From Patescibacteria group bacterium (GTDB taxonomy: Bacteria; Patescibacteriota; Microgenomatia; UBA1406; GWC2-37-13), in assembly GCA_026415975.1 (NCBI GenBank), contig JAOAFZ010000001.1:186001-250000 (forward strand): a DNA stretch of 64,000 nt. The letters run 5' to 3'. Shown here in pieces: positions 60,215-64,000 of the stretch (its first letter is position 1; each line of letters starts with the position of its first letter). The notes beneath the pieces were generated by a model. It was not told the origin of the DNA, did not search any database, and worked only from the letters and a program-made list of their open reading frames with translations. A program made the position numbers and the translations under genes.

Positions 60215-61314
60215 GCCGGAAAAAAATTGCAATTGTATACGACTGGGTAGATAAGATGGGCGGTGTAGAGAGACTGCTTGAGTATCTTTTCTCTCTTTTT
60301 CCTGATGCCGACCTACTTACTTCGACACATTCCCCCGAAGCTCGCTGGGCAACCGGAAAACGGATTATTCCTTCGTTTATGCACTACCTTCCTCAGTTTA
60401 TCAGGAAAAATCGAGTGCTTTCACTTCCATTTTATCCCTTTGCATTCGAATCATTCGATCTTCGTGGCTATAGTGCAGTAATTTCGGTATCATCTTCATT
60501 TTCAAAAGGAGTAATTACCCGTCCCGAAACTCCGCATGTTAACATAATGCTCACTCCGCCACGGTGGCTATGGGATTTAAGCAAGGAATACCGTAACTCA
60601 GGATTTTTGAATGCTGCCGGTGCACCGCTTGCCGCTGCTTTGCGCCGGTGGGACTATCTGGCGGCTCAGCGCCCCGATAAGATACTTGCAATTTCCCGGC
60701 TTGTAGCCGCTCGCTGCCGGAAGCACTACGGAAGAGATGCAACAGTTGTTTATCCGCCCTTTGATACAAAACGGTGGGCGAGTCTTCGCCGGGAAAACTT
60801 CAGATTTCCAAAACCGTACTTTCTGGTTGTCTCTCGACTAGAGCCGTATAAAGCTGTTGAAATTGCGATTCAGGCATTTGCGAAGCTTCCGGAACGACAT
60901 CTGGTTATTGTCGGAACGGGAAGTCTGGAAACCAAACTCAGGAAAATGGCAGGCCCGAATGTTACGTTCCTGGGGACGGTCCGGGATGAGCAGCTTGGGG
61001 GTATATATGCCGAGGCACAGGGACTATTGATGCTGCAGGAAGAGGATTTCGGTTACACAGCACTGGAAGCACTTTTTTTTCAGTGTCCGGTCCTATCCTT
61101 CCGGCAGAGCGGAGCTGCAGAGATCATCGAGGACGGGAAAACAGGCATGCTTATACCAGATCGCGCGCCGGATACTGTCTCTGCCGCTATTGAAAGATTT
61201 GCGAACGTACCATACAATGTATCTACCCGCAGGGAAGCGATACTGCGACGTTTTTCGCCCGGTGTGTTCCGTGCACATATCATGAACGCATTAGCAATTA
61301 ACTCCACTCTATGA
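60211..61314 (+). CDS. Glycosyltransferase family 4 (WbaZ-like)
   Basis: Second GT4 (367 aa). VYDWVDKMGGVERLLEYLF, the DLLTSTHSPEARWATGKR stretch, HVNIMLTPPRWLWDL and VVSRLEPYKAVEIAIQAF, with the E-x7-E region LQEEDFGYTALEALFF. WbaZ-type enzymes transfer mannose; this is inference. It overlaps the upstream gene by 4 nt and manC-like downstream by 4 nt. Confidence 0.92.
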   Translation: MSRKKIAIVYDWVDKMGGVERLLEYLFSLFPDADLLTSTHSPEARWATGKRIIPSFMHYLPQFIRKNRVLSLPFYPFAFESFDLRGYSAVISVSSSFSKGVITRPETPHVNIMLTPPRWLWDLSKEYRNSGFLNAAGAPLAAALRRWDYLAAQRPDKILAISRLVAARCRKHYGRDATVVYPPFDTKRWASLRRENFRFPKPYFLVVSRLEPYKAVEIAIQAFAKLPERHLVIVGTGSLETKLRKMAGPNVTFLGTVRDEQLGGIYAEAQGLLMLQEEDFGYTALEALFFQCPVLSFRQSGAAEIIEDGKTGMLIPDRAPDTVSAAIERFANVPYNVSTRREAILRRFSPGVFRAHIMNALAINSTL

Positions 61315-62396
61315 AAGCAGTAATATTTGCCGGTGGAATAGGTACGCGCCTTTGGCCGCTTTCCCGTAAGAAATTGCCAAAACAGTTCGAAAAGATTATT
61401 GGCGATAAATCAACGCTTGAGCTCGCCGTTGAACGACTGCTTCCTGAGTTTAAACCGGAAGACATCTATGTTTCTACCGGCAGCGAGTACACAGGCAAGG
61501 TTGCAGAATTACTTCCGTTTATCCCCCAGGAAAATATTATAGGTGAGCCTGAAAAGAAAGACGTGGGGCCCGCAGTAGGACTTGCCATTTCGCTTATTCA
61601 TAAAACACACTCTGACGAGCCTGTTGTAATACTCTGGAGCGATCATCTTGTTAAACATGACCGTATCTTTAAGCACATAATACTGACATCCGGAATGCTG
61701 GTACAAAATGATCCGAACCGCATTGTTTTTATTGGTCAGAAACCGCGTTTCGCATCGGAAAATCTTGGGTGGATCGAGACCGGTGACATACAGAAAACTC
61801 TCGATGGGGTAAACTTCCGTGAGTTCACCGCGATGAAATACCGGCCGGATGAGCAGACAGCACGGGAATATTTTCAGCAGGCGAATTTCTGCTGGAACCT
61901 TGGTTATTTTGTTTCAACACCGCGATTCCTGATGGATATGTTTAGGGAGTTTGCACCGGATATCTATCGTATTGCCCGTCTTATTACACAGAATGGCCCT
62001 GGAGCCGAATTTCGTGAATCTCTCGCAGTACATTACCATGAGATGCCGGAAATAAACTTTGATAAAGCTGTTCTTGAAAATCTTAAATCTGGCTCTGCCT
62101 ACGTAGTTATGGAAGATATCGGCTGGAGTGATGTAGGAGCATGGGAAGCACTGAAGGAGGCGCTCGCGGGAAAAAAGAGTGACACCGTCACAAAAGGGAA
62201 TGTATTAGTGGATAAATCCTACGACAGCCTTGTCTATAATTTTCAGGATGATAAACTGGTAGTTGCCGTGGATCTTGAAGATATTGTGGTAGTCAATACC
62301 AGGGACGTGATACTTGTAGGTAAGAAATCCACCAGCTCAAAGATAAAAGGAATTGTTGAAAGTTTTGCAGGAACCGAGCGGGAAAAGTATACTTGA
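61311..62396 (+). CDS. manC: Mannose-1-phosphate guanylyltransferase
   Basis: Makes GDP-mannose from mannose 1-phosphate and GTP (361 aa). The pyrophosphorylase signature FAGGIGTRLWPLSRKKLPKQ (6-25), IGEPEKKDVGPAVGLAI, the FCWNLGYFVSTPRFLMDMF stretch and EDIGWSDVGAWEAL are diagnostic. The fused mannose-6-phosphate isomerase domain seen in some ManC enzymes is absent. Phosphomannomutase is not in the window. It gives the two GT4 genes upstream a likely donor. Confidence 0.93.
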   Translation: MKAVIFAGGIGTRLWPLSRKKLPKQFEKIIGDKSTLELAVERLLPEFKPEDIYVSTGSEYTGKVAELLPFIPQENIIGEPEKKDVGPAVGLAISLIHKTHSDEPVVILWSDHLVKHDRIFKHIILTSGMLVQNDPNRIVFIGQKPRFASENLGWIETGDIQKTLDGVNFREFTAMKYRPDEQTAREYFQQANFCWNLGYFVSTPRFLMDMFREFAPDIYRIARLITQNGPGAEFRESLAVHYHEMPEINFDKAVLENLKSGSAYVVMEDIGWSDVGAWEALKEALAGKKSDTVTKGNVLVDKSYDSLVYNFQDDKLVVAVDLEDIVVVNTRDVILVGKKSTSSKIKGIVESFAGTEREKYT

Positions 62397-62415
62397 ACAG
62401 CTAATTCTACTGCGT

Positions 62416-63069
62416 ATGTATCTGCGGACTTTCTATATACGACATCTAAAGCGCATACTTGACGTTGCCCTAGCGTTGGTATTGATTGTTTTTTTTTCTC
62501 CGGTTTGTGCCGTGCTTGCCATAGCAATCCGCCTCGACTCGGAGGGTCCGGTACTCGCTGATGTTCCGGAACGTATAGGCCAAAATGGTAAGCCATTTAA
62601 GATGTTCAAGTTCCGTTCCATGGTTACGAATGCACATGAGCTACTTCGCACAGATCCTTCTTTTGCAGAGTTATTCAAAGAATATAAGAAGGGGAGTTAT
62701 AAACTGAAGAATGACCCCCGTATCACCCGGGTCGGTAAATTTATTCGAAAACACTCACTTGATGAGATACCACAATTAATCAATGTGCTCATGGGAGATA
62801 TGAGCGTTGTAGGACCGCGGGCATATTACCCGGATGAGCTCGAAAATCAGCAGCGGGAATTTCCTCATGTTCGCAAGCTCGTGAAGAAGGTTCTCTCGGT
62901 TAAGCCCGGTATGACTGGACTTTGGCAGGTAAGCGGCCGTTCAGAAATTAACTTTGACGAGCGCATTGTAATTGACGCACGTTACGTAGATACGTTATCA
63001 TTGCTGAACGATCTAGTTATAATATTCAAGACCCCGTGGGTTATGCTTACGGGCAAAGGTGCAGTATAG
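62416..63069 (+). CDS. Polyprenyl-phosphate sugar-1-phosphate transferase (bacterial sugar transferase family)
   Basis: Monotopic phosphoglycosyltransferase (217 aa). A membrane re-entrant helix near the start (ILDVALALVLIVFFSPVCAV) precedes GKPFKMFKFRSMVTNA, DPRITRVGKFIRKHSLDEIP and the QLINVLMGDMSVVGPRAYYP block with KPGMTGLWQVSGRSE. This family (WbaP, ExoY, PglC) primes glycans by adding a sugar phosphate to undecaprenyl phosphate. With the WecA-like gene at 30501 the window has both known priming chemistries. ATG 62416 follows the manC stop by 19 nt. Confidence 0.93.
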   Translation: MYLRTFYIRHLKRILDVALALVLIVFFSPVCAVLAIAIRLDSEGPVLADVPERIGQNGKPFKMFKFRSMVTNAHELLRTDPSFAELFKEYKKGSYKLKNDPRITRVGKFIRKHSLDEIPQLINVLMGDMSVVGPRAYYPDELENQQREFPHVRKLVKKVLSVKPGMTGLWQVSGRSEINFDERIVIDARYVDTLSLLNDLVIIFKTPWVMLTGKGAV

Positions 63070-63079
63070 TTCTACCGTC

Positions 63080-64000
63080 ATGATAAAAACAAAACGTAAT
63101 AAAAAATTGAAGTTTCTATTTATCGGACTTGGTGTGATCGGAGCACTGCTGCTTGCTGTTGCCGTATTTGCCTACTTCTCTCTCTATTTGCCTTACACCC
63201 GTATCAGGGCGAAAGGTGAAGTTCTTGTTGCAACTGCACAAACGATGCGAGAAGACTTCAAGAAAAACGATATTGATATCCTGAAGGAAAAAATGAAAAC
63301 AATTGACTCACAGTTTCAGGATTTTGAGAAAGAAGCTCGAAGTGTATATTGGCTGTCGTTTGTTCCCCAGATCGCTGATTTCAAGAGTGCAGTGGAAGCA
63401 GGCGACTACTTGATAGAGGCCGGTAAACAGAGCATTGATGCAATCTATCCGTATGCAGATCTTATCGGTTTCAAGCAGGGACAAGCGTCCTTTGTTGAAA
63501 AATCTGCGGAAGATCGTTTGCAGACCGCAGTCCTGACTCTCGATAAAATGCTTACGAAAGTTGACAGCATATCGGCGAACGTTGAGAAGGCCCAGGAAAA
63601 GATTGCAACGATTGATCCGCAACGATATCCGGAGAGAATTGGCACGACGGAGGTGCGTAGTCGTCTGGTGCAGGTAAAAGACGGTTTTAACGGTGCGGCT
63701 TCATTTTTCGTCCAGGCAAAACCACTTGTAAAGCAGCTGCCGAAGATGCTTGGGAAAGACAAAGAGATGACGTACCTTATCCTCTTTCAAAATGAGCACG
63801 AGCGACGTGCAACAGGTGGCTTCCTTACAGCCTATGCTGTCATGAAAATAAAGGACGGCAAAATTGAGCTTGAGAACTCAACAAATATTTACGATCTTGA
63901 CGACACAATCTCCAAACGTCCTCCGCTTCCCGATAAGATCAGAAAATATCATCTTAATGTAAACCAGTTCTGGATTCGGGACAGTAACCTTTCACCTGAC
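63080..64000 (+). CDS. DUF4012 domain protein, second copy; C-terminus cut by window edge
   Basis: Open from ATG 63080 to the end of the window (307 codons). The N-terminus is a short basic stretch and one membrane helix (FLFIGLGVIGALLLAVAVFA, about 12-31), then a helical, coiled-coil-rich region (about 45-215) and the start of DUF4012 with YLILFQNEHERRATGGFL and FWIRDSNLSPD. It lacks the 145-residue cytoplasmic domain of the copy at 4501-6828. It ends a glycosyltransferase cluster (10 nt after the sugar transferase), so a surface or glycan-linked function is plausible but undemonstrated. Confidence 0.85.
   Translation, partial: MIKTKRNKKLKFLFIGLGVIGALLLAVAVFAYFSLYLPYTRIRAKGEVLVATAQTMREDFKKNDIDILKEKMKTIDSQFQDFEKEARSVYWLSFVPQIADFKSAVEAGDYLIEAGKQSIDAIYPYADLIGFKQGQASFVEKSAEDRLQTAVLTLDKMLTKVDSISANVEKAQEKIATIDPQRYPERIGTTEVRSRLVQVKDGFNGAASFFVQAKPLVKQLPKMLGKDKEMTYLILFQNEHERRATGGFLTAYAVMKIKDGKIELENSTNIYDLDDTISKRPPLPDKIRKYHLNVNQFWIRDSNLSPD

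Noticed and set aside
1-64000. CRISPR array, prophage, transposon, tRNA or rRNA genes
   Set aside because: No repeat-spacer pattern, integrase, transposase or terminal inverted repeats, and no intergenic gap holds a cloverleaf that I can recognise.

Overview
The window reads as a compact chromosome segment of a Candidate Phyla Radiation (Patescibacteria) bacterium, plausibly Microgenomates-like, although the lineage cannot be fixed from the sequence alone. Supporting signs are a ribosomal operon with no rpmD (L30), very short spacers with 4-nt ATGA overlaps, a short IF-2 without the long N-terminal extension, DUF4012 and DUF3048 surface proteins, and an adenylate kinase fused to an archaeal-type UPF0200 kinase domain. 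TGA, TAA and TAG are all used as stops, so the code is standard and not the Gracilibacteria/SR1 code. I see no tRNA, rRNA, CRISPR array, insertion sequence or prophage, and no convincing intrinsic terminator.

Layout. 1-6828 (minus): DUF4012 surface protein, rplY, nusA, infB and a DHH-family protein that runs off the left edge. 6850-8093: a nucleotidyltransferase, thpR and a small membrane protein. 8171-12126 (plus): DUF3048 protein, a winged-helix regulator, secD, secF. 12104-15395 (minus): cca, then intact nfo flanked by two decayed genes (Nudix hydrolase and serine hydrolase). 15508-20939 (plus): CIRCE-controlled hrcA-grpE-dnaK-dnaJ, then efp and a RodZ-like protein. 20926-23196: divergent radA and a PEGA/SH3 protein. 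23239-33188 (minus): a long run with glyA, a WecA/MraY-type transferase, miaB, an inositol-monophosphatase-family protein, rmlB, rmlD, ugd, a UDP-glucuronate decarboxylase and a GT2-GtrA protein. 33249-40483: folC (plus), then a GT39-like membrane protein, a processive-type GT2 and a UvrD-like helicase-nuclease (minus). 40568-58243 (plus): tuf, rpsJ and the S10/spc/alpha ribosomal operons through rpsI. 58248-64000 (plus): a surface-polysaccharide cluster joined to rpsI by a 4-nt gap and ending in a second DUF4012 protein cut by the right edge.

Functionally the window joins the translation and protein-folding core, the Sec translocon (secD, secF, secY) and cell-surface glycan assembly: nucleotide-sugar synthesis, lipid-linked glycan initiation by two kinds of phosphoglycosyltransferase, and extension by GT2/GT4/GT39 enzymes.

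The most notable pattern is promoter architecture. About a dozen genes have a -10 box (TATAAT or a close variant) ending only 5-9 nt before the ATG, which implies leaderless or nearly leaderless mRNAs. The heat-shock, efp, tuf and rplC units instead have conventional leaders of about 24-48 nt. Other points of interest are the decaying genes flanking nfo, a DHH protein with lost metal ligands and a low-complexity tail, the displaced rpsS, an L33 gene between secY and adk, and a MiaB without its TRAM domain.
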